A stretch of DNA of 64,000 nucleotides from Euclidia mi. Taxonomy: Eukaryota; Arthropoda; Insecta; Lepidoptera; Erebidae. The DNA lies in the NCBI GenBank assembly GCA_944739405.2, contig OX123186.2:88453034-88517033 (forward strand), given 5' to 3'. A program made the translations under genes and the position numbers. The notes below the pieces were generated by a model that was not told where the DNA came from, ran no database searches, and saw only the letters and a program-made list of their open reading frames with translations. Each line of letters begins with the position of its first letter. The stretch's first letter is position 1. Of the stretch, positions 34,980-47,170 are shown in pieces.

Positions 34980-35530
34980 GATTTTTCTCCAGGTTTGTGT
35001 TCTCATTATGGCTGACGTCGAGATTTTAGTTTCTTAACTCTTCAGACCTGTCCATCGAACCTGTCAATCTATGAGAAACAATTTCGATACCTAGGATGTA
35101 AGGCATGTAGGATGTATATTATAATAAAAAGCAGACATATGTTCCTGAAAATTTAATGACTTTAATAAGAGAATAACTAAATTAAAACAGCAAGATAGAA
35201 GGAAAATCATTCATTAACATCATCTTTATCTGATTATGTTCAAGCTAAAAGACCAAAATTAATCAATGACCTAACAAAATATACAACAAAAGTCATTAAA
35301 TAATTAAGTCCAACCAATCAGTTAGTCTACCGTGGACAACGACCGAAGCGATACATAGTTATTATTGGTTCAACTTCACCACTAAAATGAACAAGTTACA
35401 TAATACAACTTACAATTTTGAATAATATTGTGATTAAAAGAAAAAAGCTAAATAATTCTTTTTCTACTTATATGTGTAATAATATAAAGTGTCGACTACT
35501 TATAATATTTATAACTATCCATATGCTTAC
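34980..35530. other. AT-rich spacer, nothing recognised
   Basis: No gene or element end is supported here. Confidence 0.35.
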
Positions 35531-35539
35531 TTTAAATTT

Positions 35540-36070
35540 TCACACAAAGAGCGGAGCGGCGAGGGCTCGAAGCGTGCGTGTCGCGCGGCCGGCCGCGTGT
35601 CGCCGTCGCGGTGTCGGTGCGACATGACAGTGCGACTGCGACAACGCGACGGCGACACGCGGGCCGGCCGCGTGACGCGCACGCTCGCAACCGCCGCGCG
35701 CTTACCTTAGCCGATACACACCACAATCTCGCTAAACACTAGGTCACTTATGCCGAATGTTAGACAAATAAGAAAGCGACGACTTCCCAAACCAAATAAC
35801 AGTACTAACAATTTGATGATGATGTTAATTCCGTGGGTCCGAGATGTGCGCGTCCGGTGTGTGGCCGCCGCTCGCTCGGTAGCTCGGCGGTCGGCTGCTC
35901 GGCAGCTCGGTACAGTCGTAGTGTAGCGCGCACCGCACGCACCGCGGTCTACTCACATCACGAGTGTTCGTCACAAACACGAGTCAAGGCGGCGCGGCAG
36001 CGACTCTTCACACTTTACAACTAGGCGATCGCAAGGAGAGCCGCCCCTCGCCTCTAGCATACGATTGTTA
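35540..36070. promoter_or_regulatory. GC-rich island with - strand splice donor
   Basis: A roughly 500-bp CpG-rich patch sits in AT-rich DNA. On the - strand CTAAG|GTAAGC gives a consensus donor at 35705-35701. The sequence before it (35706 to about 35830) has no ATG, as expected for an untranslated first exon of a leftward gene. The coding exons of such a gene are not identified. Confidence 0.4.
35571..35685. repeat. GC-rich inverted repeat, about 40-bp arms
   Basis: AGCGTGCGTGTCGCGCGGCC...GTGTCGCCGTCGCG faces its near-exact reverse complement (35645-35685) across a 34-nt spacer. The stem would be very stable and lies within the GC-rich island, just downstream of the - strand donor. Confidence 0.8.
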
Positions 36071-36509
36071 CGTCGATATAGTCAAGCGCGCTACGCTCTC
36101 CGTTGGAATCATAACAATGTAGCTTTTTTTGGGAGTTTTAATTTTTTACAATATATAGGATTTGTTTTCTATAATTAATTATATCTAATATTTACAATGG
36201 AGGTGAACGGACAATATTCAAACTCTACTTATTATCTCAAAAAATAATCCTGAATTCCTACCCGAAACGAACATTATCTACAACTTTTAATAAAAATTTA
36301 AAAGTAAAACTCGCCACAAATAAATCTAAATACAGTATAGATCGAGTACGTGTTTCCTAGAGGCTCGTGTCGTTCTAGTGGTCGCGTATACCGTTGCGAA
36401 GTTAGTTCAGTGATCAATGAGTCCAAACGAAAGCTAAGGACGGCCGAGCGGCGGCCGTCCGTCATAAAATATACAAAACGCAAATAAGAAACACAGACTC
36501 GATCGAATA

Positions 36510-36515
36510 TTTATT
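36510..36515 (-). promoter_or_regulatory. Candidate poly(A) signal of the ZFAND5/6-like gene
   Basis: AATAAA on the - strand lies about 52 nt after the TGA at 36569-36567. A longer 3'UTR using another site is possible. Confidence 0.4.
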
Positions 36516-36566
36516 TAGAGAAAATCATAAAGGTATGTGTAACAATGCGGTGAGGGTGGTGTCGGC

Positions 36567-36715
36567 TCATATCTTGTGAATCTTCTGCGACACGACGACG
36601 GGGTTGTTGCGGCGGATCTCCTGCGCGCCCAGCTCCCGGTAGTCGAACGAGCACTCGTGCTTGTCGCTGTACCGGTGCACCGCGCAGAACAGCCCTCCGC
36701 AGCGGCACTCGAACC
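36567..36715 (-). CDS. ZFAND5/6: ZFAND5/6 last exon: second half of AN1
   Basis: After acceptor GTGCGTAG the split codon completes Gly, then FECRCGGLFCAVHRYSDKH gives the remaining AN1 ligands. The frame ends KIHKI-TGA. The exon is GC-rich, in contrast to its 4.4-kb intron. Confidence 0.92.
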
Positions 36716-39700
36716 CTACGCACACACGCCCACACGCTCAGTACATACCTACTACATACTACACGCTACATACTACACGCTACATGCTTACCACATTGCA
36801 ATTACCACTACTTCGATTCCTATATCTATATTTATCTACATTCACACAATATTTATCACATAATTTCTCTGCGATACAGGTTTAACCCTGCTAAATCCCT
36901 GGCTATAGCATCAAGTTTACTAAAATAATCCAATAAAACTCCCAGATAACATTAATTCAGTACCAAAATTATTTGTTATTAAGACTGAAGGTCATAATAT
37001 AATTGTTCTTTATTGTAAATGTTTAATCGCTAATCACTCGAATTATCTTTTGGTTCATTTACTCAGCGATCGCAGATAATCGCGCCTGGTAAATCTCTAA
37101 GTTCATTTATTTATTACACAAACAGTTAACATCATTACCCATAGAACATTTCTAGAAGAAATTTAAAGCCTGGCTCAGACCAAACATAGGGAGACAACAT
37201 ATAAATGCGTCATGCATGACTGTGACTCATCCCAAACACTCGAAAGATAAAAATGTATGAAAATGGACATAGATAGTTCCACTTCATGTGCAATGGATCT
37301 GCTATAATTAAACACCGTTATCGAGCGGGTAAAAATGGTGGCAGTGCGGTAGTGCACGACAATAGGGTTGTCATACGTATGCGTCACGTAGGTGTACACA
37401 TTTAATAAGCTTTATCGATTATGTTATATCGTACAATACCTTTATTTAATTAAAATATATTATAGTTTTAAATGTTTTTTTAAAAGTATAGCTATATAGT
37501 ATTGTATTTTTTCGTATTGTAATAACTTTTTCACTAATTACTCTTAACTACTTCAACGTAATTTGAAAGTTAAGGCGAAATTATTTTCAAAAATATTAAA
37601 TTATTATCGTTATTAGTCGTCATATATTGGATCAAATTTTTACAAGCATCTATGTTAAAAATATGTTTTAATCTATTCTTTACTTTCATATTTTTGTTGT
37701 AATGTTAAAAAGTGTTACCATATTTTTAAAATTGGCAACACTAACATTAAGTGAAAAATTAACAATATAAACTTTTCAAATTATTTCACAAGTTTAAAAT
37801 AAATACGTCTTTGTTATGTCAAATGAAGTCGAAAGGTCATTTTCTTACTTAAAATGGATTTTTTTCCAGCAGACATCTTAAACTAAGAGAAAGCAGTATA
37901 AATAAGTTGTTGGTTATTTATTCCAAGTAGACCTAAAGATCTTCAAGGAATATTTTAACAAAAAATATTCAATAAAAAGTAATTGTAAAATATTTGTGTG
38001 TTTTATATCAAAATTATTTCTAACGAAAAACCTACATTAATTATTTTCTATTGACTTAGTTACGAGTGATTATTAAAATATAATTTAATTTTGATATTTT
38101 AATAAGATACACAAGGACAAATTGAAATATAGATTCTTAATTACATAAACAAAATCAAGTAATAACATTAAACTATTATTAAAAAAAAATGTGCATGCTA
38201 TATGGGTACGCGCGGCAACCCTAGGGTCGAATGCCACGACCTTGACCCGCTGGATAACGATGTATAGCTATAATAAACATGTTGATACAATGGTCATTAT
38301 AGTCAATTTCCATCAGACATTGTATTCACATTGTAAGTTTTATTGGTAGTTTAGTGCGGTATGACAATAATATGATCTAGTAATATAGAAGCTGTAAGCA
38401 TGTTTCAGTGAAGTAACTAAAACTTTAAATCTAGCGAGTATACTATTGAATAGTCTGAGACACCCAAATATTCGTCTATATCTCTACTACAAGAAGGGGA
38501 CAAAAAATAATCCAATGCCGCGGAGGACTTTAAAAACCTACGATCAACAGTTTACAATCAATAAAAAGCAAAAAATAAACACTCTGCGGATCACTACAAA
38601 GTGCTTATTTTTTACTTGAGGGGATCGAACCCGCAATACTCGAAGCAGGAGTAAACAAGCTATGTGCAGAATTAACTTTTGCATTCATGCTAGCATCTTT
38701 AGTGAATAGTAACTTGGCCTGCCGCTTAAAATATATAGGCAAAATTAATCAACGTTTGCATAGACTCCCACTACTGTGGATGGCAGCCTACAGATTGGCA
38801 TTTACATCAAATGTCCTTTATAAGTTGGCCACACAAACGAAAAGAATAGGATTATACGTTGTTACGGAAAAACAAATTTTGCAGGTTTTATTTTGGCTGT
38901 ACTCAGATTCTGGATCTTTGCAAACATAATATCGAAACAAGACTCGCTTCACTATGTTTATTATGAACTGCAAATGTCAAATTATAAATATAGAAATTAA
39001 AAAAAATATATATTTCACTCAAGCTTGCAATGGGGACAAGCGATTTCAGTATAATATTTGCATAAACTGTACAAATGAATAAATTAATATTGGAGGGGCC
39101 ATCTATTTGCAGTTCACGTATAATTAAGTTCTAATACATAGAATATTATTTTAAATAAGCAATTTTCGTATTGTGCAAAATCATTTGAAAGAATGACTGG
39201 AATTAATTATCGCGTAAGTTTGGACATTATAATAAAAACAAGAATAGATTCATATACCTATTTATTGTATAAAGGAAAATTGGCGATAGTTGAGGCAGAA
39301 ATAATAATATTTTTGGATAATAGGCTGCTTTATACAAAGTTTCTAAAATAATACGCTTAAGTTGCTAATCTCGACTAGTGTTGCCAGGTGAAACGATTTA
39401 TTATAGGCGCGGGACCTCTCGATTTTAGATTTTCAGAGATATGTGCACACGTCCCGATTTTCTTCTAATAGGGACGCAAGTTATTCTAAACGTTTGACTA
39501 TTGTTGTATAGGATTCAATTCAGAAAAATTACTAGTAAAATTAGTTGCAAACCAGTTTGCCCTTATCTATGTACAGCTCTAAATCACGATTGATTTCATC
39601 TTTTACCCCAATTAAAAACAAATCAGACACAGCAAAACTACTCTTTTCATAGAGATTTAACTAGAAAGACGCTTAGTTATGGAATATGGGGAGGTAAGAT

Positions 39701-42700
39701 AACTCGTGTTTCCAAGCATGGAAGCAGTCATCGTCTCAACTATCTTACCTAGACAGTCTACAAAGAAAGTAAAAACTAAGCTTTCTGGGACTTTATACCG
39801 CTATACGCAAAGCGAAATATTTAGTAAAAGCATTTAATATGACTTTCACGGTTGCCATTTTATGTGTGTAAATTTTAGCACGTATTCATAAAATGTATTC
39901 TACAATAAAGCAGTTTACGCAAACAACGCTCTACCACAGGCTGACCACATAGCCGCTACAGCGATATCGCTGCGCAAACAATAAACAGCAAGCCATGTTA
40001 ATTAGGTTACTGGTATTTAACAATTAGATTGCTATAGCATACCAAAACTATATAAGGCGTCCATCGAAAAATTGTTTACTTTTTTAGTTACGCCGCCTCT
40101 AATTTGTTAATTACAAAGTTCCTATCCAATCACAGCAGTGATAACTAATATCAAAGTGAGCAAACATATTGTCATATGATAAAGTACTTCTATGTTAAAT
40201 ACACGTGACTCGTATTTAATCTACATAAAGTGTATCGTAGTAGGTATAATTTGGCGATACGCTAGTAGCGCGCAATTGTTGCTATTTGCTGAATGCACAG
40301 TGTTGTCTTAGTGTGTGTGAGCGCGCGCATGTGTGAATATATTTAGCACACAATGGTGTAATATGTTCGCTATCAGTGATTCAAATGTCGTGAAATACTA
40401 AAGCATGAAGGTTATACGAAGCGGATTTAGTAGCTCGTGGCACATGTAACCGACTGCAAATAACTCGCGGTAATGTCAAATTCTGTGCTACGTAATACGT
40501 ACGCACAGAAACGCGATCCTCTTATCTCAATATCTATTCAGTGTACCGAGTGAAAAACGTCCCGTAGGCTGTTTCAGTTTGAATTTGATATGTGCTTGCT
40601 CTATTTACGTGCCCACGGCTAATTTGCCAAGTACTGTGTATAATAATTATTCTGAATCTAAACTGAACTTGCGACTGTTGCAAGAAATGAAATATACTCT
40701 GCTGATGACTGATAAAAGTCTATTGTACTCAAACAAAGTCTTCTAGCAGTGAACATCGTTGTACTATCACTAATTATTATTTATGACATTTATCTTCCTA
40801 TAACCTTTAGACGCACTTACTGTTCATTGTTTAATTGTCATTCCTATTCATTAACGAGACGCATTGACCTCTGCTATTCGTTTTAATTCTATTAATTAGT
40901 GATAAATTAGCTCAGAAATCCTTAAATGAAATAAATCTTTCGGCTGGTGAGGTACTCAATGAAAAACAACGCACCTGGCGATCGAAAAAAAAAAACGTTC
41001 CAATCGCACAGTCAAATGGTTTCGTACAATACTGGGGTGTTTAACAAAAAAAAGTTGCTATTTTTACCTGTGAGTCCAACCTTCTTGCGGCAAACGGCGC
41101 ACCTATTCTTTTTCTTTTTGTCCTTGCTAGGGTCCTTGTCGTCGGCGTCAGTGTCTGACGTGCCGGTACTCGTCCCGCTTGTACCCGCTCCGCTCTCCTC
41201 TTCCAATTTCTGCAATTAAATACGATATAAACATTAATATTGTTATAAGGTAAGCGGATGATGTGGACGGCTCAATATCGGTTTATGTGGAACTGTGAGG
41301 AAGGCCTACGCCCAGCTTTATCAATTTTTAGGAGCTAAAGTAAGCATGTTTATCAATCTAAACTAATTCGATGTCCTTAATATAATAATTCTATAAAAAA
41401 AACTGGTTTTAATACATCACGAACCTGACAACTATTACTTAATTTTATTGATAGATTGTATTGCAGACAGATTGTAAATGTTACAAAATACGTTTCGTCG
41501 GCTAGATTTCCGTTATCAAGCAATATCACTTAGTTTTAGACGAAAAGTGAAGCAACTGTATGCGAGAAAGTTTAGTACAAACAAAGTTGTTAGGAACGCT
41601 TGCATAGTTTCTAAATCCTCTATAAACAGCAATATTTTTTCTACATTTTCATCCAAAAAGGACTAACTGTTTCATCGCTCAAGTCACAATAACTTTCATA
41701 GACACGACTACGATCCTGTGACTTTGTCTGTTGATAACACCAGAACTGTGATTAAAAAAACAGCAGTGTCCTTTACATACTCTATTATTCGACACTAAAG
41801 ACCGCCATTAACTTAATACAAACACGTCATAATGATCGACATTAGACACACGCATGTTGCTCGTGCATGATCCAAACTAATGGTTGAAACGCACTATTTT
41901 ATTATTTGCTAATATTTTAGCCACAATAAATAGGTGTTTTTGTAAGTATAAAAAGCATTTTGTGTGTGTTAATTCTATCGCCTATCAAAACATGACTATA
42001 GTTCTCCTCGACTCGGATCTACTACAAAATCTGTTTATTGAGCAGCATAGGGCATTGGGGCACTCTTTCATAAACATAAAATGTTTGGTACTTCTCGCAA
42101 CTCCCTTAAATTTATATTAAAGTTACACCGACCCGCTTTAGGCTCTTTTTGACCGCTTCTACTTCGGAAGGACGCTGATCTTTTATCTCAAGTTTAGGTG
42201 AAGATATTAACAATTTGGCATCCTTCTTAGAGGCAGATGGCGTTCCAAACACTATATTGCGATTCTCTTCTATGTTTACGCTCTTCCTGGACTTGCCCCC
42301 GGTGGGGCCCGCTATTTGGTTCAGAGCCGCTGACTTGTCATCTATTTTGGACCTGCCGGCCACATCTACGGTTTCCTTGGTGCCATCAGGTGTCGGCAGC
42401 GGCGTGCTATCGTTAATCTCCTGAGACTGCCGCTTGTTCTCAAAGCTCTTCGAACGTGACACGCCGGTGCCCACCTCTAATGCAGAGTTTTGACTGCTGT
42501 TGTTAGATTTACTATTACGACGTATTGCTTTTTTGAATATCCTCTTCCCCTTCGACTCTTTTTTGCTAGGGTCATTTTCCATTATTCAGGTTTTTCATAA
42601 ACTTCAAGATGGACATTTTGACTGCGAGTCATCGTGTCGTTACAATATGAACTGACTAGAGCTCTATTTCTTTGTTACACTTGAATTTGATAAGGTTAAA

Positions 42701-45700
42701 TGTTTGAACGGTTTAAAAGTAAAGATAAATATTATATATACGTATATCAATGGTCCGGAGCAGTAAACACTTTACCAGTTACGATGTAAAGGTGCCCCTC
42801 ATCTTAAGTCAATGACTTGGGGGACTAAACAAATAAAAAATATATCACATTTTAAAAACTACTGAATACGAAATACGTGTTATGTTTTAAAATAATGAAA
42901 TATAATGTAAACGATGTGTAAATAAGTAAAAGGTGTATTTTTTGGTTTTCCTTGCTGTGAACGCAATGTCAACGTGACGTAAAAGTTCTTATTTTAAAAA
43001 GATATGTTGGGCTGCCAGTCTTTGGGTCGGTGAAGTTTGTATATAAGTTTTATCTATACCACAGAGGTTTGATATATTTGTTGTGAAATCATTAACCCAC
43101 ATAAGCAGCTTTAATGTTTGAACACAAAGTATTCTTGCCAAAACGAATTAATTTTGGAGCTTACTTCAGATATATTTAATGTTTGATGCGATGTCGTCAA
43201 ACGTGAACCATTTAGTCGAAGCATCGTCGGAGCATTCTGTTTACACGCGCTGTCTATGTGACTGCGACAGACGTACTTCTTACGACAAACGTTGATAACG
43301 TAATGAAGCTGACATTACGGCGAAAACGTAAACCTCTGTGTCTTTACATTCATGCAATCATTGCTTGGTTGTCAAAACAACTTCTTATTAACTAAGATAG
43401 CAGACGATCATAAAGACCAGATGACCTCTGATGTTCTAGACTGTTCTGTCAACTATGTATTTACCTATTTTCTATCTTTTTTTATGATCGAATCAACGTG
43501 TAAGCATGATTCAATGTACTAAGTAGAGAATAATCGCGTGTATTGTAATAATTTGATATCAATATCGGTACAACGAGAAGCCATATCATAGAGAGATAGC
43601 GTATGATTGTCCTGTCTATCTCAAACAAAAGTATTGATAAACACGTGAAGCATAAGCGAAAACAACTTGAATGTTCTATACTTATTATTACTGGTATAAA
43701 ACTGTTTTAACAGTGTCTTACCTGCTACGCAATGGAACCCAATAACGCCACCATTTAAATATGCATATCATGTAATTAATACCGTTTTACTATTGTCTTG
43801 GAATTGTAAAGACACTATATTCTATAAACATTTCAGTTATGAGAAAAAATAATAATTCGTTACTGTAAGCTTTGTGACGCCTGCCTTATTGTTTTATAAG
43901 GAGGCTACATTTGTGCGTATCGTCTACAAATAAATAACAACGCCCAATATCTATAGAACAAACTATGAGTTGCAAACCGAAATATACTGAATACATGGTG
44001 TCAACATGGTGTTGACATGGCGATATTAAACATCCACCTACCTAATGCTTATAAATATAGCTATAACTCATATAGAGCACGTTCATGAGTTTTGTTTTAG
44101 GAGATATTTCTTCTATCCTGATCAGTTTCACGCTCATACATGTGTAATAACTATTATAAAGCTCAAGGCTTGGTATATAGACACCGGGCGCCAGTTCTAA
44201 CACAACAAAATGAGGTCAATCGTTGTTTTGAATCTAGGTAAAAGTTTTATCTTATATTTTAGATTGCAGCAATCTATATTCGACTCGAATAAAGATATAA
44301 CTCGAAAAGTGTAATCATAGGCAAAAGATATATTTTTATCTATTTACACATTTTATTTGGAACGCGTTTTAGTCATTTCTTTGTTTATTAAAAACTTATG
44401 AAAAAACAGGACATTTTTGATTGACATTTAATTTTTTTATAAAACATGACTTCTATTATACATCTTTATTCGATTCTATTCTTCTTTTGAATTTTTTAAT
44501 CTACATAATTATAGTGTTGCAATTATTTTAAGTTAAAGCATAGCATTTTAATGACATCGATTTAAAGGCGACCATCATGATGAAAAATAGTAAATAATAA
44601 TTTCATGTATAAATACAATGATATGTAAAGCAGTCAAAACAAATAAGTAAAATTCCGTTTTAATTATGTTGTTTGCGTGTATTGCACCTACGTATTAGTA
44701 TGACTCAGTTGTTTTCATCATATGTATTTAAAAGAAACCACGAGTTCCCTGGAAGTGAAATGAAATAACGGTTTTGTCAATACAAAGAGCTTGAGCTCTA
44801 GACTGTTCTTATATCGGAATGGAACGAAAGTCTAAGCTGAATGAGATGGATGTGCGGCGCATAGCGAGGTGCGAAGTGAGGCTATGTGTCAATGGCGCTA
44901 GGTAGTGGTGTGTTTATGTGTGGGTGGTGTGCGAAGCGTGTGCGGGCAAGTAAGAGAAGTGTGGCCTCACGTCTGTATGCGCCAGTGGCTGCGCGGGGAG
45001 GCTGGGCACGGTGGGCGCGGCGGCGGCGAGCGGCGTGGACGCGGCCGCCACGAACGGCGTCGACACCGGCGACGGCGACGACGCGGGCGGCTGCTGCTTC
45101 TTTTTCAAAGCCTCCTGAAACGTACCACAGTCACATTATTCACTGTACACGAGCTCGAAATCGTCGCGACTCACACTAATGAGCCAATCAGCCGGCCGAC
45201 CAATCGGCGGCGGTGAGAGCGGGACGCCTGGATGCGGCCGCTCGCTCGCTACCGCACGAACATGGGCCTGCGCGACCACGATACATAAATGGTTCGAATC
45301 AGCGGGCACACGATTAAGGCGATGCATTCAATGCATTTAACTTCGTTTGTATAGAGTTACGTACTGTAGTTTTGGACAATCACGCATCGTTTAGCTCATC
45401 TCCATGTTCACATCTATCCAACATAAGATCACACTGAGTCATAAGTAACGGAGTTTGCCAGTGTAAGCAGAAGTAAAGAAAAATAAATGGCCATAGCAAT
45501 CGATGAAAATACTTTGATTCAATAGTTCAAGTCAGATCAATGTTCAGTCAATCTTTAAGTGATAATTTGATAAACCAAGTAAATCAACAACTCAATTATA
45601 AACATACGTATGAGCAGATATTATTGATGGCTAGCAATTTGGATTGTAAATTACTTACTAGTGAGTATTGTTGTGAATCGCATCAGCTAAGTTAGACCAT

Positions 45701-45922
45701 ACGGCAAATAGACTTGGAATGAGTAGCGCAATGTGCCAGAGCTGTTGATTGCGAGTGCTATGGTGCTGCGGACGATGGAAGGTGAGTACTATACGGGAGA
45801 TAAAGAGTGTAGTAAGAGGTTACCTTAAAGCATACTGAGCAGAGTCCGTCTGTTGAGGGGTTTCCGTAGAAGCCGCACCCCGAGCGGCACAACGTCTCCA
45901 TCGGATTCGATTCACGCTCCAT
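36567..45922 (-). CDS. ZFAND5/6: A20/AN1 zinc-finger protein, ZFAND5/6-like
   Basis: Four coding exons on the - strand (45922-45824, 45114-44971, 41209-41068, 36715-36567) join in frame to 534 nt, or 177 residues plus TGA. Residues about 12-32 form an A20 finger (LCRSGCGFYGNPSTDGLCSVC), then an Ala/Pro/Ser-rich linker, an acidic-basic stretch, and a C-terminal AN1 finger (CAVCRKKVGLTGFECRCGG, FCAVHRYSDKHECSFDY). The protein ends NPVVVSQKIHKI. This order is that of ZFAND5/6 (AWP1/ZNF216) proteins, which bind ubiquitin through A20 and act in proteasome, NF-kappaB or stress responses; those roles are family knowledge. The length is slightly short for the family. Introns are 0.7, 3.8 and 4.4 kb. 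Confidence 0.93.
36716..41067 (-). other. ZFAND5/6 last intron
   Basis: This is a 4.35-kb AT-rich intron. A GGTTCGATCCCC-like B box on the - strand near 38630 is the only tRNA/SINE hint. An 80-codon open frame at 38687-38929 has no recognisable motif and I do not call it. Confidence 0.6.
41068..41209 (-). CDS. ZFAND5/6: ZFAND5/6 exon: charged segment and first half of AN1
   Basis: After acceptor TTAATTGCAG the exon reads KLEEESGAGTSGTSTGTSD, an acidic/Lys-rich run, then NRCAVCRKKVGLT. It stops with a single G of a split Gly codon before donor GTAAAA. Confidence 0.9.
42112..42582 (-). CDS. Unrecognised intronless 156-aa ORF inside a ZFAND5/6 intron
   Basis: ATG at 42582 is preceded in frame by TGA two codons upstream, so the frame is complete. 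The protein is Lys/Ser-rich and probably disordered: KKESKGKRIFKKAIRRNSKS, then SRSKSFENKRQ, PLPTPDGTK, SVNIEENRNIVFG and ISSPKLEIKDQRPS. It has no signal peptide or membrane segment. GC-rich third positions in its middle part contrast with the AT-rich intron and suggest real or recent coding sequence. SVNIEENRN...SSPKL recalls loosely the C-terminal part of RRP1-type nucleolar proteins. A nested gene, retrocopy or unlinked exon are all possible. Confidence 0.45.
   Translation of the reverse strand: MENDPSKKESKGKRIFKKAIRRNSKSNNSSQNSALEVGTGVSRSKSFENKRQSQEINDSTPLPTPDGTKETVDVAGRSKIDDKSAALNQIAGPTGGKSRKSVNIEENRNIVFGTPSASKKDAKLLISSPKLEIKDQRPSEVEAVKKSLKRVGVTLI
42600..44970 (-). other. ZFAND5/6 intron, upstream part
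   Basis: AT-rich intron sequence with no element or coding exon that I can support. Confidence 0.5.
44971..45114 (-). CDS. ZFAND5/6: ZFAND5/6 exon: linker
   Basis: 48 codons in phase 0 begin EALKKKQQPPASS after acceptor CGTTTCAG and end QPLAHTD before donor GTGAGG. The composition is Ala/Pro/Ser-rich with GC-rich codons. The + strand open frames over it are only shadows of this exon. Confidence 0.85.
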
Positions 45923-46187
45923 TGTTCCACGATAATTTATTTCACTTCAATATAACAAAGTCACTTCACTTCGAATTCAGTCAAAAGTACGATTGCACTA
46001 ATTGTATATTGCACTTGTATTTCGTAACACACAATGTTCTACAGTAGTAACGGCAAGTTTACTGCACTTTAGTAACGTTTCAATTTAGACGTAATTATCT
46101 CTGGCTTGCTCTGTGTCCGCGGTTAGTGGCTTTCCTTGCCGAAGACTTCTTGTGTAAATTCCTTTTATGTCAGGATCGCAGCGGGCC
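45824..46187 (-). CDS. ZFAND5/6: ZFAND5/6 exon: 5'UTR and A20 finger
   Basis: The acceptor TTGTTGTTACAG on the - strand opens the exon at 46187, so at least one untranslated exon lies further upstream. The ATG is at 45922, with stop codons upstream in frame. The 33 coding codons carry the A20 finger Cys residues (C-x3-C, C-x2-C), and the exon ends AAG before donor GTAACC. Confidence 0.88.
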
Positions 46188-47019
46188 CTGTAACAACAAA
46201 TACATACATAAGCGAGCGGTCCAAATTATATTAAAACATCCTTCCTCTTTCACGCTAAGTCATCCGTACCAATAGCTGGAATTGGATTACGAAATGTAAC
46301 AAGTGTTGGGGACACAATGACGTATCAGTATACAGTACATGATTATCGCGGTACAAAGTGGTATTAGACGTTGTATATGATTTCGTGGAGGCAAACATAA
46401 TATGCATAACGACAGGTTTGCGTAACAAGAGAGAGCTAACGCAAAAGTGGAACGCGCCCGCGAAACGGATCACCCGCGCTGCCCCGCGTCCCACGCCAAG
46501 GTCGCTAAACCAACAACACTAACTTGCATAGCTCTCTGTTGTCATCGTATCGACAAAAAAATAATCGATATTGCGGTAACCTCTTTCGAGCCTTGCACCA
46601 ACCTCGACAGGCGGCGGTAATCGAACAAATAATTTGAAAATTATCCACGTTCCTTAGCTGCATAATGCACCGTGACAATCACGATTATTAGTCGACGTAT
46701 TAAATAAATATCGATGTGTAAAATAAATAATTAAGCATTGCAAATGACGAAATCTATTGAAAAATATGCGTAAAAATTCGTTACCTAATCAGTTTGGTGT
46801 GACTAATCAAGTTGGTAACAGAAAACAAACATCGTTTGCGAACTTAGCTGAGAAACATAGTACGTGACTCGCAAGAAAACAGTGTTTTATAAATTAGATG
46901 GGTCAATTGATACCCTTATAGAATGTAAAGCTATTAAACATACAAGAATAATTGCCATAAATAGTGTTAAGAGTGTAGTGTGGTGTGCGGAGGTCGTTAG
47001 CACCGGGCTCGGGACTTGG

Positions 47020-47170
47020 GGAGTCATTGACCGCACTGCACGCAGGGGTGCAAAGTGTCGGCGGCCGGCGCCCGCGCACACACCACTTATTATACTCATA
47101 TAGTCAACACACCACATCGCGCTCACCGCGCTGCCTGCGCCGCCCGCTGCACGAATCTCCGAACAAACTC
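47020..47170. promoter_or_regulatory. GC-rich island 1 upstream of ZFAND5/6
   Basis: A short GC-rich patch with GGCGGCCGGCGCCCGCG lies about 0.9 kb upstream of the 5'UTR acceptor. It may be an untranslated first exon or promoter. I could not fix a donor with confidence. Confidence 0.35.

Noticed and set aside
38600..38660. Possible tRNA gene from a GGTTCGATCCCC-like B box
   Set aside because: No A box at tRNA spacing and no cloverleaf arms; at most a SINE remnant.
38687..38929. 80-codon + strand frame
   Set aside because: No recognisable domain, AT-rich intronic setting, no splice or promoter support.
44886..45216. + strand Arg-rich open frames
   Set aside because: They are antisense shadows of the ZFAND5/6 linker exon, which has proper splice sites and joins the A20 and AN1 exons in frame.
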